The notes beneath the pieces were generated by a model. It worked only from the letters and a program-made list of their open reading frames with translations. It searched no databases and was not told where the DNA came from. The translations under genes were made by a program, and so were the position numbers. From contig JBJXGU010000351.1 in NCBI GenBank assembly GCA_046160245.1, positions 1-7,336 of the forward strand: a stretch of DNA of 7,336 nt, written 5' to 3'. Within the stretch, counting starts at the first letter, position 1; every line of letters begins with the position of its first letter. Of this stretch, positions 1 through 7,336 are shown one piece after another. This DNA is from JAJTFW01 sp046160245. GTDB lineage: Bacteria; Bacteroidota; Bacteroidia; AKYH767-A; OLB10.

Positions 1-1175
1 ATTGCCCACAACCAATTTTTATTCGCAAAAAGTGGTTTCACACTTTCTTCTTGAAGTCCGGCTATTACCTCTTCAGGACCCAACACAATTGATTTCAATT
101 CTTGAGGAATTTTATCTTCAAAATTAACAATATCGTAAATTGGTCTTTCTAACTCCCTATTTCCATAAGTTAAATAATAATGAGCTTCTTTATCAAACCG
201 CATTATCATTTGATGGGCATCTCCCAATACTTGAAAAGAATCAATATCGAGAGGAGTATTATCGAAATTATCAATAACGATCTTCATTCTGGTACAGAGG
301 ATTTCACTAAATGAAAATTCACTTTCCTCAAGAGAACTCAGATTACCTTTATAAATAGTTTGGTAGTTATAGTGCCAACCCTTTTGCGTCTTAACACTAT
401 CTTCAAGCGCTTGAATAGAGATAGGTCGGCAATAATCAAACTTACTATTCACTTTAAAAGCAATCTTACTTACCAAAGAAGGCTGTTGTAAACTTATAAA
501 AAAAGGAAGCTGTTTAGTTGATTCCTCTAATGAACCATTACTGGAAACCACTTGATAATTAATTTCTGTACCCGGAATATTTATTCTCAATCGCATATTT
601 GCTGATAAAAATTCAGGATCGACTAAACTAGAAACACCTAATCTATAATACTTATACTTAGAAGATGGAAAAGACAACTTCGTAAATTGGTAAGAAGTCA
701 AATTGTTTTTTATAGAAAGGATGCGATAATCCTCTAAAATAGTAAACCAATCATCTAAACTTTGCCCACCGGCCAACGAAACTTTCCAATCAAAATTTGA
801 AGTGTTAAAACTCAAAAGAATTTCATTAATCGAAACCACTTCAGGAATTTCAAAAGTGTAGTAATAAATGTCTTTCTTTTTGGATTTATTTAAAAGCGTA
901 AACTCTACTTCCTTATCAATAAACTTTTCATTTAGCACCCGCAAAATATAAGGAGCTTCCAAAGAATCGCCCTTCGAATTTACACCGACCACGCGCACAT
1001 CTGAGAAATCGGATTTCGCTTTACCATAAATGTCATCAGGAAAAATCAGTTGATGCCATTCATCCTGCACTTCACTCAATTCTCCGCGGTACGTACTTCC
1101 CGTTTTCTGACCATATCCCGCCATCGAAACCAACATCAAGAGCGGAAATAAAATATACTTATATCTTGTTTTCAC
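1..1175 (-). CDS. DUF3999-family secreted protein, 3' end cut off by the window edge
   Basis: The frame is open from a GTG at 1175-1173 to the left edge, giving 391 visible codons and no stop. The GTG start is chosen because it yields a good Sec signal peptide: basic MKTRYK, then a hydrophobic stretch at about 8-20 ending near GYGQ. The first ATG (1136-1134) would leave only about ten residues of it. This start overlaps the end of the DUF2339 gene by 17 bases, which suggests translational coupling. The mature part is beta-rich, with DVRVVG near 59-64, NFDWKVSL near 127-134, DNFDNTPLDI near 302-311, and YYLTYGN then PIYDI near 333-349. These match my recollection of the DUF3999 family, which often sits beside DUF2339. 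The visible sequence ends in FANKNWLWA, probably the start of a C-terminal membrane anchor, so perhaps a few dozen codons are missing (inferred). The function is unknown; the protein is probably periplasmic and anchored in the inner membrane. Confidence 0.8.
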   Translation of the reverse strand, partial: MKTRYKYILFPLLMLVSMAGYGQKTGSTYRGELSEVQDEWHQLIFPDDIYGKAKSDFSDVRVVGVNSKGDSLEAPYILRVLNEKFIDKEVEFTLLNKSKKKDIYYYTFEIPEVVSINEILLSFNTSNFDWKVSLAGGQSLDDWFTILEDYRILSIKNNLTSYQFTKLSFPSSKYKYYRLGVSSLVDPEFLSANMRLRINIPGTEINYQVVSSNGSLEESTKQLPFFISLQQPSLVSKIAFKVNSKFDYCRPISIQALEDSVKTQKGWHYNYQTIYKGNLSSLEESEFSFSEILCTRMKIVIDNFDNTPLDIDSFQVLGDAHQMIMRFDKEAHYYLTYGNRELERPIYDIVNFEDKIPQELKSIVLGPEEVIAGLQEESVKPLFANKNWLWA

Positions 1176-3558
1176 CTTCGATACGGCTTTTAAATTTGTT
1201 ATATAAGAAGGAAATAATCAGCAATAATACTCCCAAGGAGATAAACACAACGGTCTTTGCAATGGTGCTTAGATAAGCAATATCATAAAAGAAAAGTTTT
1301 AATAAGGTAATTGAAAACAATCCAATTGCACCGATACGCAAGTGCTTCTTATGCTTCCAGATTCCGATAGAAACAATATACAAAGCAAATACGCCCCAAA
1401 AAATCGACAAGCCCAACTTATAAGATTGCATTGAACCTGCGATATCAAGCCAAGAGATCAATTCACTGGTTGCTACCCAAAGTAAACTGACATAAAACAG
1501 CACATCAAACCAAACAACGATACGAGCCTTTGTAAAATTTAAATAATCTTGCTGACTAGCTTTATAAATTGAATACAACATGAAGGCGAAGAATCCCAAG
1601 GAGAGATAACGGATTCCAAGATTCCAGGAACCTCTTGGGTAATACTCTGCTAAATATTGACTCAAATAAGTTTCCCTTAATTCACTCAGCTGTAATAATC
1701 CGTAAAACAGAAAAATGATGGCCGTACATACACCCAAATAAGTTGCAACTTTTCCAAGCTCCCTGCTTTTCACTTTACGCATATTTACCCTTAACAACAT
1801 TGAGAAATAAAATAGAGCGAAGTTCAACAACCAACAATTCCCAAAACGCATGTAATCATAATTGAAATGACTACTCAAATAATCATTTCCACTTTCTCTT
1901 ACGGACACTTCAGAATCTAAAAACAACTGATCCCAATACGACGAAATTTCCATTCTACAAGCAAAAAATAATACTATAAAAAAAATGATCGGTGGTAATG
2001 ATCGAAGCAATGAATTTAAAGATAGATTTAAATTTAATTTCGATTCAAATTTATCTTGTCGACCAATGTAAATAATCCCACCAAATGCAATAAGAAACAA
2101 TGCTGAAGTAAGAAAATTAATATTGAGCAATGGAACGATTCGTGTTGCTCCAGGATGAGGATAATAATTATAGACCGACTGCCAATCCTGAAAAATACTT
2201 AAAGTCGCTAATAACATTAACGGATAAGACAACAATTCATAAACTGAAATTTGTTTTATTCTACCAAAACTAAACAACAATGCTGCTTCCAATGCCCAAA
2301 AAAGAGTGACCCAATTACCATCCAATTGCACCGGAACAGCCATGGTGACAAACAGCAGAACAAGCCCCATCACCAAGTAAAACAAATTTTTCTCGGCCAA
2401 TTTTCTTTTGTGAATATATACGCAAACCAAAAAATGGATCACTGCATTTCCCAATGTAAATAATCCCAACAATTGACTTCCTACCATATCTGTACTTAGG
2501 ATGGCATAACCCAATCCATAAAAAACAAATGAATTACTTAGCAATAGCAACACATCCACATAATCGTATTTTTCATTACGAATTAGCTTATTAGCAAGAA
2601 AGATCGCATAAAATGTAAAATAGAAAATGCATAAAAATAGTAACGCTAAACTATAATGTTGTTTCCATTCATATCCTGTGGCAAACCAGGAGAAAAAGAT
2701 GATCCAGGAAAGTCCGAATGCAACATAATATAACGGCTTCCAATATCTTTTAAATGCGATGAATAAAATTCCAATATTAATGGTTGACATATATGTAAAA
2801 AAGACCGCAATCTTTCCGGATCCATCACTCAACAAAAATGGAACAGCATAAGCGCCCACCAATCCAATGTGAGCAATTACTTGCATGTTATAATGTATTG
2901 CTGCAACCACTGCGAAAATGGTAAAGACGACCATCATCACAAACGCTATTTCCTGTGGAAACAAATCGTAAAAGCTATATGCCATAAAGGTCAATAAATA
3001 AAATACCGCAATGGCTCCACTCACCAATACTGCACTATATTGATGATACTTTTCTTTGAGTTTAAATCCAAATCCTAACAAACCCAGACCCACCAAATAT
3101 CCTAAAACAATACGTGTAAGCGGACTGATCAATTGATTTTCGATCGAATACTTTGCCCCAATACTCACTCCGATGATGGTAATGGCGATACCAATTTTAC
3201 TAATTAAATTTTCGCCAATAAACTTCTCAAGGCCTTCCATAAAATTCGGCTTAAGCTGCTCATTTTGCGCGGACTTTTCCTTCTTTAACTTATCCCTTTG
3301 CACATACTCCTGATACACTCTCCTCGCCTTCTCACTTTGTAGTTCTTCTTCTTTCCTCAATACCTCTTCTTGCTCCGCTTGCTTTCTTTGCTCTTCACTC
3401 AGAATCACTGGTGCCGACGATAAAACTGTTTTATCTCTCTTTAGTTGAGAAATTTCATCACGAAGCTTAAAGATTTCTACAGAAAAAGCGTTGTGACGAC
3501 TAGAGAGTTCCTCAAGTTTCTTCTCGAGGCGAATTATATCCTGATTACCTTCATCCAT
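1159..3558 (-). CDS. DUF2339-family polytopic inner-membrane protein
   Basis: This 799-residue protein starts at an ATG (3558-3556) and ends in TAA. Residues about 7-100 are highly charged and heptad-like, rich in E, K, Q and R, and predict a cytoplasmic coiled coil. From about 113 on, the protein is almost entirely membrane, with roughly twenty hydrophobic segments by eye. Family signatures of DUF2339 (PF10101) are visible: FIGENLISKIGI followed by LTRIVLGYLVG (about 113-157), PVQLDGNWVTLFWALEAALL (409-428), and a C-terminal block containing LRIGAIGLF and LLKLFFYDIAYLS (about 740-764). A polar loop at about 536-572 probably lies outside the membrane. The gene follows bshC after 31 bases, the largest gap in the window, and overlaps the DUF3999 gene at its 3' end. 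No catalytic motif was recognised and the biochemical role is unknown. Pairing with a secreted partner suggests an envelope function, which is inference only. Family assignment is confident, function is not. Confidence 0.87.
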   Translation of the reverse strand: MDEGNQDIIRLEKKLEELSSRHNAFSVEIFKLRDEISQLKRDKTVLSSAPVILSEEQRKQAEQEEVLRKEEELQSEKARRVYQEYVQRDKLKKEKSAQNEQLKPNFMEGLEKFIGENLISKIGIAITIIGVSIGAKYSIENQLISPLTRIVLGYLVGLGLLGFGFKLKEKYHQYSAVLVSGAIAVFYLLTFMAYSFYDLFPQEIAFVMMVVFTIFAVVAAIHYNMQVIAHIGLVGAYAVPFLLSDGSGKIAVFFTYMSTINIGILFIAFKRYWKPLYYVAFGLSWIIFFSWFATGYEWKQHYSLALLFLCIFYFTFYAIFLANKLIRNEKYDYVDVLLLLSNSFVFYGLGYAILSTDMVGSQLLGLFTLGNAVIHFLVCVYIHKRKLAEKNLFYLVMGLVLLFVTMAVPVQLDGNWVTLFWALEAALLFSFGRIKQISVYELLSYPLMLLATLSIFQDWQSVYNYYPHPGATRIVPLLNINFLTSALFLIAFGGIIYIGRQDKFESKLNLNLSLNSLLRSLPPIIFFIVLFFACRMEISSYWDQLFLDSEVSVRESGNDYLSSHFNYDYMRFGNCWLLNFALFYFSMLLRVNMRKVKSRELGKVATYLGVCTAIIFLFYGLLQLSELRETYLSQYLAEYYPRGSWNLGIRYLSLGFFAFMLYSIYKASQQDYLNFTKARIVVWFDVLFYVSLLWVATSELISWLDIAGSMQSYKLGLSIFWGVFALYIVSIGIWKHKKHLRIGAIGLFSITLLKLFFYDIAYLSTIAKTVVFISLGVLLLIISFLYNKFKSRIEGENKI

Positions 3559-3589
3559 ATTATTCGAATATAGAATTAAAAATAGCTAA

Positions 3590-5182
3590 TTATTCCGAAA
3601 CAACAACCATTTCAAAAGAAAACGGCTGAAAGCTCAGAAGCAACCGCTTCAAAATGACCTCACCGTACTTAGCATAAAATCCCAAAAAATTCTCATATCG
3701 CTCTTGAGGTGTTTGATTCGGATTTACTTTATCCAGAACCGATTGAATCTGATTCAAAGCCACTTCATGTTTTCGCTTTAAAGCGGCTTGCCCCTTCTTC
3801 CCTAAATTATCTAATCCATTACTCACCTTTTGCATTTCGGCTTGAACACTGGGTGCTAAAGTAGGATCTGCTACTAAAAATAATTTCTCGAGTTCAGTAT
3901 AAATGCTTTTCAACTTTTCCTTGGCATCATCAATTCTAGGAGCAATTTCCTCTTGTCTCACTAACCATTCACGAACGAGATCATCAAAATTTCTAAATAA
4001 ATCTTTTTCTAAAAATCCAAGTTTCGTGAATTTATCAAGTGCTTTTGAAGGGACAATTACTGCATTGTTACGTGGTACTAATACAGGATAACTCACCGAG
4101 TAGTGATCAAACAAATCTTTTAGCTGTAACCAATACGCCAATTCTCCCGGTCCACCAATGTACGCTAAGTTGGGAAGAATTTTTTCTTGATATAAAGGAC
4201 GCATAATTACATTTGGACTAAATCGCTCCACTTGTTTATCGACCAAATCGTGAATAAACTCCCGACTAAATTTCAAATCCGTTTGCAGTACTTTATAATT
4301 TTGATGATCGTCCAGAACAATACGAGCTCTTAATTGCTCATCTAAATAAAACAAGTTGATCTCTCTTGGATTCACTTGAACCTTATAATTCTTTTCAAGT
4401 CGAGCGCTCGTTTTTTCAACGATGGATGAGGATGCTTGTTCATCCAGTTCATCACGAATGATGGAACTAAATAATTTCTTTAAAGGAGCAGAATCCGCAT
4501 CGACGACTACTAATCCTTGAGCACCAAATAAACTCAATACAAATGATCGTGTTGCTTCTGCTAAAGTTGAATGGTTGACATATGCTTCCTTCAATAATGT
4601 GGCAACTTCATTTCCATACGCTTCGTTCTTGAACAAATCAATCAACTCTTCTAAAAATTTAGGGGTAGAATCTGTTTTCAATCTCCCACTAGCACCTTGC
4701 TTTTTGGTTTCCCAAACCAATTTCTTCCCATAGACATGAACATGGTTGATTTCTTCAATATCATGATCCTCGGTCGCCATCCAATAAACGGGAACAAAAT
4801 TATATTGCGGATACTTAGCTTTTAACTCCTGAGCCAATTTAATGGTGGAAATAATTTTATAAATAAAGTATGAGGGTCCGCCAGCAATACAAAGTTGATG
4901 GCCTGTCGTAACAGTATATGTAATTGCATGAGCAATCGAATCAACATTCGACTTTACTAACGGGAATTTTTCAAAATAGGAATTATTTTGTGCATTCAAT
5001 TCCGAAACCAATTCTAAACGATGAAATGGAAATTGATTTCTATTTTCAATCACATCTGGAAAAGAATTTAGATGTGGAATGTATTTATAAAACGGAACCA
5101 GATCAGGGTGTCCTTCTGTATAATCCAACATCAGCTTGCTATAAAAACCGATTTCGGATAATGGAAGCTGAAGTACTTTCAT
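3590..5182 (-). CDS. bshC: Bacillithiol biosynthesis cysteine-adding enzyme BshC
   Basis: BshC catalyses the last step of bacillithiol synthesis, joining cysteine to glucosaminyl-malate in the cytoplasm. At 530 residues the protein is close to the usual length (about 540 in Bacillus subtilis). Visible family features are TTGHQ (92-96) followed by GGPSYFIYKI (101-110), VPVYWMATEDHDIEEINH (130-147), NLFYLDE (276-282), RFSPNVIMRPLYQEKILPNLA (320-340) then YIGGPGELAYW (341-351), a charged helical and probably coiled-coil region at about 405-490, and PQERYENFLGFYAKYG (492-507) near the end. The B. subtilis enzyme has GGQQ and TGPLYTIHK in the first motif, so the local GGPSYF is a small divergence. 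The ATG start at 5182 lies six bases after the rimO stop, and no Shine-Dalgarno sequence is visible. bshA and bshB are not in the window. The family call is strong; activity was not tested. Confidence 0.95.
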   Translation of the reverse strand: MKVLQLPLSEIGFYSKLMLDYTEGHPDLVPFYKYIPHLNSFPDVIENRNQFPFHRLELVSELNAQNNSYFEKFPLVKSNVDSIAHAITYTVTTGHQLCIAGGPSYFIYKIISTIKLAQELKAKYPQYNFVPVYWMATEDHDIEEINHVHVYGKKLVWETKKQGASGRLKTDSTPKFLEELIDLFKNEAYGNEVATLLKEAYVNHSTLAEATRSFVLSLFGAQGLVVVDADSAPLKKLFSSIIRDELDEQASSSIVEKTSARLEKNYKVQVNPREINLFYLDEQLRARIVLDDHQNYKVLQTDLKFSREFIHDLVDKQVERFSPNVIMRPLYQEKILPNLAYIGGPGELAYWLQLKDLFDHYSVSYPVLVPRNNAVIVPSKALDKFTKLGFLEKDLFRNFDDLVREWLVRQEEIAPRIDDAKEKLKSIYTELEKLFLVADPTLAPSVQAEMQKVSNGLDNLGKKGQAALKRKHEVALNQIQSVLDKVNPNQTPQERYENFLGFYAKYGEVILKRLLLSFQPFSFEMVVVSE

Positions 5183-5188
5183 AGCGTT

Positions 5189-6505
5189 TTACTTATTGAT
5201 GATCTCTCCGTATAAATCAAAGGCTGCCGTAGAAGTAATTTTTACATGGGCAAAATCACCAATACGTACATAAGTATCTTTTGCAGCGACTAACACTTCA
5301 TTATCCACTTCGGGAGAATCAAACTCAGTACGTCCCACAAAATAATCACCTTCTTTACGATCAAACAACACTTTAAAGGTTTGTCCGACTTTCAAACTAT
5401 TAATATCTTCAGAAATTCCTTGTTGTACTGCCATCACAGCTTCGGCACGCTCTTGTTTTACTTCATCTGGAACATCATCTTCCAAATCGTAAGCATGCGT
5501 ATTTTCTTCGTGAGAATAATTAAAAATTCCTAAGCGATCGAAGCGTGCTTTCTCAACAAAACGTAACATGGCTTGATGATCTTCTTCGGTTTCGCCTGGA
5601 TAACCTGCGATTAAAGTAGTACGTAAAGCGATACCTGGAACTTTCGTTCTGAACATATCAATCAATTCGTACGTTTTCGCTTCGGTAGTACCACGTCGCA
5701 TCGACTTCAACATATTATCAGAAATATGCTGCAAAGGAATGTCTATGTACTTGCAAATATTATCACGCTCGCGCATCACATCTAACACATCTTCTGGAAA
5801 TCCACTCGGAAAAGCATAATGCAAACGAATCCACTCGATGCCTTCTACATCACTCAACGCTCTGAGTAGATCAGCTAACTTTCGATCCTTATAAATATCT
5901 AATCCGTAATAAGTAGAATCCTGAGCAATCAATAATAATTCTTTGGTACCATTCTTTGCTAATGTTTTTGCTTCGGCAACCAACTCTTCCATTGGACGAG
6001 AAATATGCTTACCACGCATCAAGGGAATTGCACAAAACGAACAAGGACGATCGCAGCCTTCTGAAATTTTCAAGTAAGCAAAATGACGAGGCGTAGTTAA
6101 CAATCGCTCTCCAATCAACTCATGTTTATAATCGGCGCCTAATGTTTTTAACAACAAGGGTAAATCACGTGTACCAAAATATGCATCTACATTCGTAATT
6201 TCCTTTTCTAAATCGGGCTTGTATCTTTCGGATAGGCATCCCGTTACGATCAAACGATCAATCTTCCCTTTTTCTTTCTGCTTCGCATAATGCAAAATAG
6301 TTTCGATCGATTCTTGTTTCGCATTATCAATAAATCCGCAGGTATTGATGATCACAATAGAAGCATCATTCTTTGAACTTTCATGCGTCACATCAAAATC
6401 ATTGGCGCGTAATTGACCCATCAAGACTTCAGAGTCCACCAGGTTTTTAGAGCAACCTAATGTTACTACATTGACTTTATTTTGCTTGAGGGTTTTGGTC
6501 TTCAC
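5189..6505 (-). CDS. rimO: Ribosomal protein S12 methylthiotransferase RimO
   Basis: RimO is a radical-SAM enzyme that adds a methylthio group to a conserved aspartate of ribosomal protein S12 (Asp88 or 89 in E. coli numbering). It uses two 4Fe-4S clusters. The 438 residues show the full family layout. The N-terminal domain has cluster cysteines C18 (TLGCSKN), C56 (NTCGF) and C90 (VTGCLSERY). The radical-SAM motif CDRPCSFC gives C151, C155 and C158. The barrel carries AQDSTYYG (194-201), IRLHYAFPSGFP (226-237) and IDIPLQH (254-260), and a TRAM domain occupies about 369-436. RLHYAFPSG and GCSKNLVDSE favour RimO over the tRNA-modifying MiaB. The start is a GTG (6505-6503): in-frame upstream codons reach a stop at 6526-6524 without an ATG, GTG or TTG, and family members begin with a similar KTKTLK segment. 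It follows the small secreted-protein gene by five bases and precedes bshC by six, indicating cotranscription. Confidence 0.96.
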   Translation of the reverse strand: MKTKTLKQNKVNVVTLGCSKNLVDSEVLMGQLRANDFDVTHESSKNDASIVIINTCGFIDNAKQESIETILHYAKQKEKGKIDRLIVTGCLSERYKPDLEKEITNVDAYFGTRDLPLLLKTLGADYKHELIGERLLTTPRHFAYLKISEGCDRPCSFCAIPLMRGKHISRPMEELVAEAKTLAKNGTKELLLIAQDSTYYGLDIYKDRKLADLLRALSDVEGIEWIRLHYAFPSGFPEDVLDVMRERDNICKYIDIPLQHISDNMLKSMRRGTTEAKTYELIDMFRTKVPGIALRTTLIAGYPGETEEDHQAMLRFVEKARFDRLGIFNYSHEENTHAYDLEDDVPDEVKQERAEAVMAVQQGISEDINSLKVGQTFKVLFDRKEGDYFVGRTEFDSPEVDNEVLVAAKDTYVRIGDFAHVKITSTAAFDLYGEIINK

Positions 6506-6510
6506 GATTA

Positions 6511-6996
6511 TTAATAGAACACGTTAAACTTAGATTTATCGAGTAGAATTTGCACTTCCTTAGGAAAAAATGGATTTAAACTATTGATCAACTGGATATG
6601 TAAACGAACCCATGCATTCGTAGCACGAGAAGAAACCATTTTTCCTTTATTCTCAATACGAATTTCAATAGATCGGGGATAATTTTCAGCGTCGATCGTT
6701 TTAAAATCGGCATATCCATCAAAATAATCCGGCTTTAAACTATCTGCAGGAAATGTTCTTAAAATTGATGCTATTTGCTTTTGTTCTTTCGGAGTAAGAG
6801 CACGCAATAAATAATCTACATTGGTGCGGCCATAATCCGACTTCCCTGTGATAATCAAACTATCGTTTGTGATACGATAAGATTGTTCCATTTCCATCTT
6901 CGCCATATTATCCTTGATGATAATTTGCCAAGTCTGAGATACTCCCATCTGCGCAAGCAAAACAAAACAGAATACAATTAGAATATTTTTTTTCAT
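6511..6996 (-). CDS. Small secreted protein of unknown function
   Basis: This encodes 161 residues from an ATG at 6996-6994, one base after the ftsY stop. A TTG six codons upstream is also in frame, but it would overlap ftsY and place extra residues before a well-formed signal peptide, so the ATG is preferred. The N-terminus MKKNILIVFCFVLLAQMGVSQ is a Sec signal peptide with likely cleavage around residues 20-21. The cysteine at position 10 lies inside the hydrophobic core without a lipobox, so this is probably not a lipoprotein. The mature part is about 140 residues of mixed alpha/beta character and has no cysteine. It includes a helix-like LTPKEQKQIASILRTF (67-82), a turn YFDGYADF (91-98), a strand RSIEIRIEN (108-116) and a helix leading into NPFFPKEVQ (141-149). 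I do not recognise the family. Its location implies export to the periplasm or beyond and transcription with ftsY and rimO. Confidence 0.8.
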   Translation of the reverse strand: MKKNILIVFCFVLLAQMGVSQTWQIIIKDNMAKMEMEQSYRITNDSLIITGKSDYGRTNVDYLLRALTPKEQKQIASILRTFPADSLKPDYFDGYADFKTIDAENYPRSIEIRIENKGKMVSSRATNAWVRLHIQLINSLNPFFPKEVQILLDKSKFNVFY

Positions 6997-6997
6997 T

Positions 6998-7336
6998 TTA
7001 GATTTGAGATTCAAACAATGAATTTACAAATTCCTTTTTATCGAATAATTGTAAGTCTTCCATTTTCTCTCCTACACCAATATACTTCACTGGAATACTA
7101 AACTGATCCGACACGCCAATCACCACACCACCTTTTGCTGTACCATCCAACTTTGTTAATGCAAGTGCATTTACATCGGTGGCAGCCACAAATTGCTTCG
7201 CTTGTTCAAAAGCATTTTGTCCGGTAGAAGCATCGAGAACGAGTAAAATTTCATGCGGTGCATCGGGAACAACCTTTTGCATCACGCGTTTAATTTTCGA
7301 AAGTTCGTTCATTAAATTGATTTTATTATGAAGACG
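6998..7336 (-). CDS. ftsY: Signal recognition particle receptor FtsY, C-terminal part, 5' end outside the window
   Basis: FtsY is the SRP receptor GTPase that docks ribosome-nascent-chain complexes at the inner membrane for co-translational insertion. Only the last 112 residues are visible. The frame stays open through the right edge and ends in TAA at 7000-6998. The ATG at 7312 is internal, not the start: the upstream codons read RLHNKINL, which continues the family's DTAGR GTPase motif, so the window opens inside that motif. Further signatures of the G domain are LVLDASTGQNAF (about 32-43 of the fragment), the guanine-specificity motif TKLDGTAKGG (about 61-70) and IGVGEKMEDLQLF (about 86-98). 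The fragment ends at the normal C-terminus of the family, so only the N-terminal and early G-domain parts are missing. It is the most upstream gene seen and leads directly into the secreted-protein gene after one base. Confidence 0.96.
   Translation of the reverse strand, partial: RLHNKINLMNELSKIKRVMQKVVPDAPHEILLVLDASTGQNAFEQAKQFVAATDVNALALTKLDGTAKGGVVIGVSDQFSIPVKYIGVGEKMEDLQLFDKKEFVNSLFESQI

Noticed and set aside
2251..2463. Plus-strand open frame of 70 codons within the DUF2339 gene.
   Set aside because: It is antisense to conserved membrane segments of the DUF2339 protein, and its composition looks like random translation.
2646..2828. Minus-strand open frame of 60 codons out of frame inside the DUF2339 gene.
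   Set aside because: It is fully contained in the larger conserved frame, with no signal peptide or family features.
3561..3570. Perfect 10-base palindrome TATTCGAATA just upstream of the DUF2339 start, overlapping a TATATTCG sequence that is one base off the Bacteroidota -7 promoter consensus TAnnTTTG.
   Set aside because: The palindrome is short and in AT-rich DNA, no TTG at a suitable -33 distance is visible, and initiation there would make an almost leaderless mRNA. It is too weak to call as an operator or promoter.
3903..4091. Plus-strand open frame of 62 codons within bshC.
   Set aside because: It is a short frame antisense to the helical region of BshC, with no independent support.
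4924..5184. Plus-strand open frame of 86 codons antisense to the start of bshC.
   Set aside because: It lies wholly opposite a strongly supported conserved gene, has no recognisable protein features and no start signal, and is explained as a shadow of bshC.
6997..7014. A TTG start six codons upstream for the small secreted protein.
   Set aside because: It would overlap the end of ftsY and add a polar segment before a complete signal peptide; the ATG at 6996 fits better.
7310..7312. ATG that could be taken as the start of a short 104-residue gene at the right edge.
   Set aside because: The same frame continues upstream to the window edge as RLHNKINL, part of the conserved FtsY GTPase domain, so this is an internal methionine.

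Overview
The window looks like a piece of a Bacteroidota chromosome, probably of the Flavobacteriales type, though I cannot name a genus. The evidence is AT-rich DNA, no recognisable Shine-Dalgarno sequences before the starts, Bacteroidota-style protein sequences (for example the RimO N-terminus and the BshC motifs TTGHQ and YWMATEDHD), and a bacillithiol gene in a membrane and translation context. All coding is on the minus strand, so transcription runs from the right edge to the left edge.

In transcription order the window holds six genes: the C-terminal end of ftsY (signal recognition particle receptor GTPase, cut by the right edge); a small secreted protein of unknown function; rimO (ribosomal protein S12 methylthiotransferase); bshC (cysteine-adding enzyme of bacillithiol synthesis); a 799-residue polytopic membrane protein of the DUF2339 family; and most of a secreted DUF3999-family protein, cut by the left edge.

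The genes are packed very tightly. The gaps are 1, 5, 6 and 31 bases, and the last pair overlaps by 17 bases. All five visible stop codons are TAA. I see no convincing promoter or terminator between any of them, so one polycistronic unit is the simplest reading. A separate promoter ahead of the DUF2339 gene cannot be excluded, since its 31-base leader is the only real intergenic space. No RNA genes, mobile elements, CRISPR arrays or sizeable repeats were found, and no stretch over 31 bases lacks a gene.

The first four genes are mostly housekeeping: protein targeting, ribosome modification and low-molecular-weight thiol synthesis. The least understood part is the DUF2339/DUF3999 pair at the left. 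It appears to be an inner-membrane protein with a cytoplasmic coiled coil, plus a periplasmic beta-rich partner that seems to contain two galactose-binding-like repeats. Two start codons are GTG (rimO and the DUF3999 gene). Using the first ATG for the DUF3999 gene would remove most of a good signal peptide.
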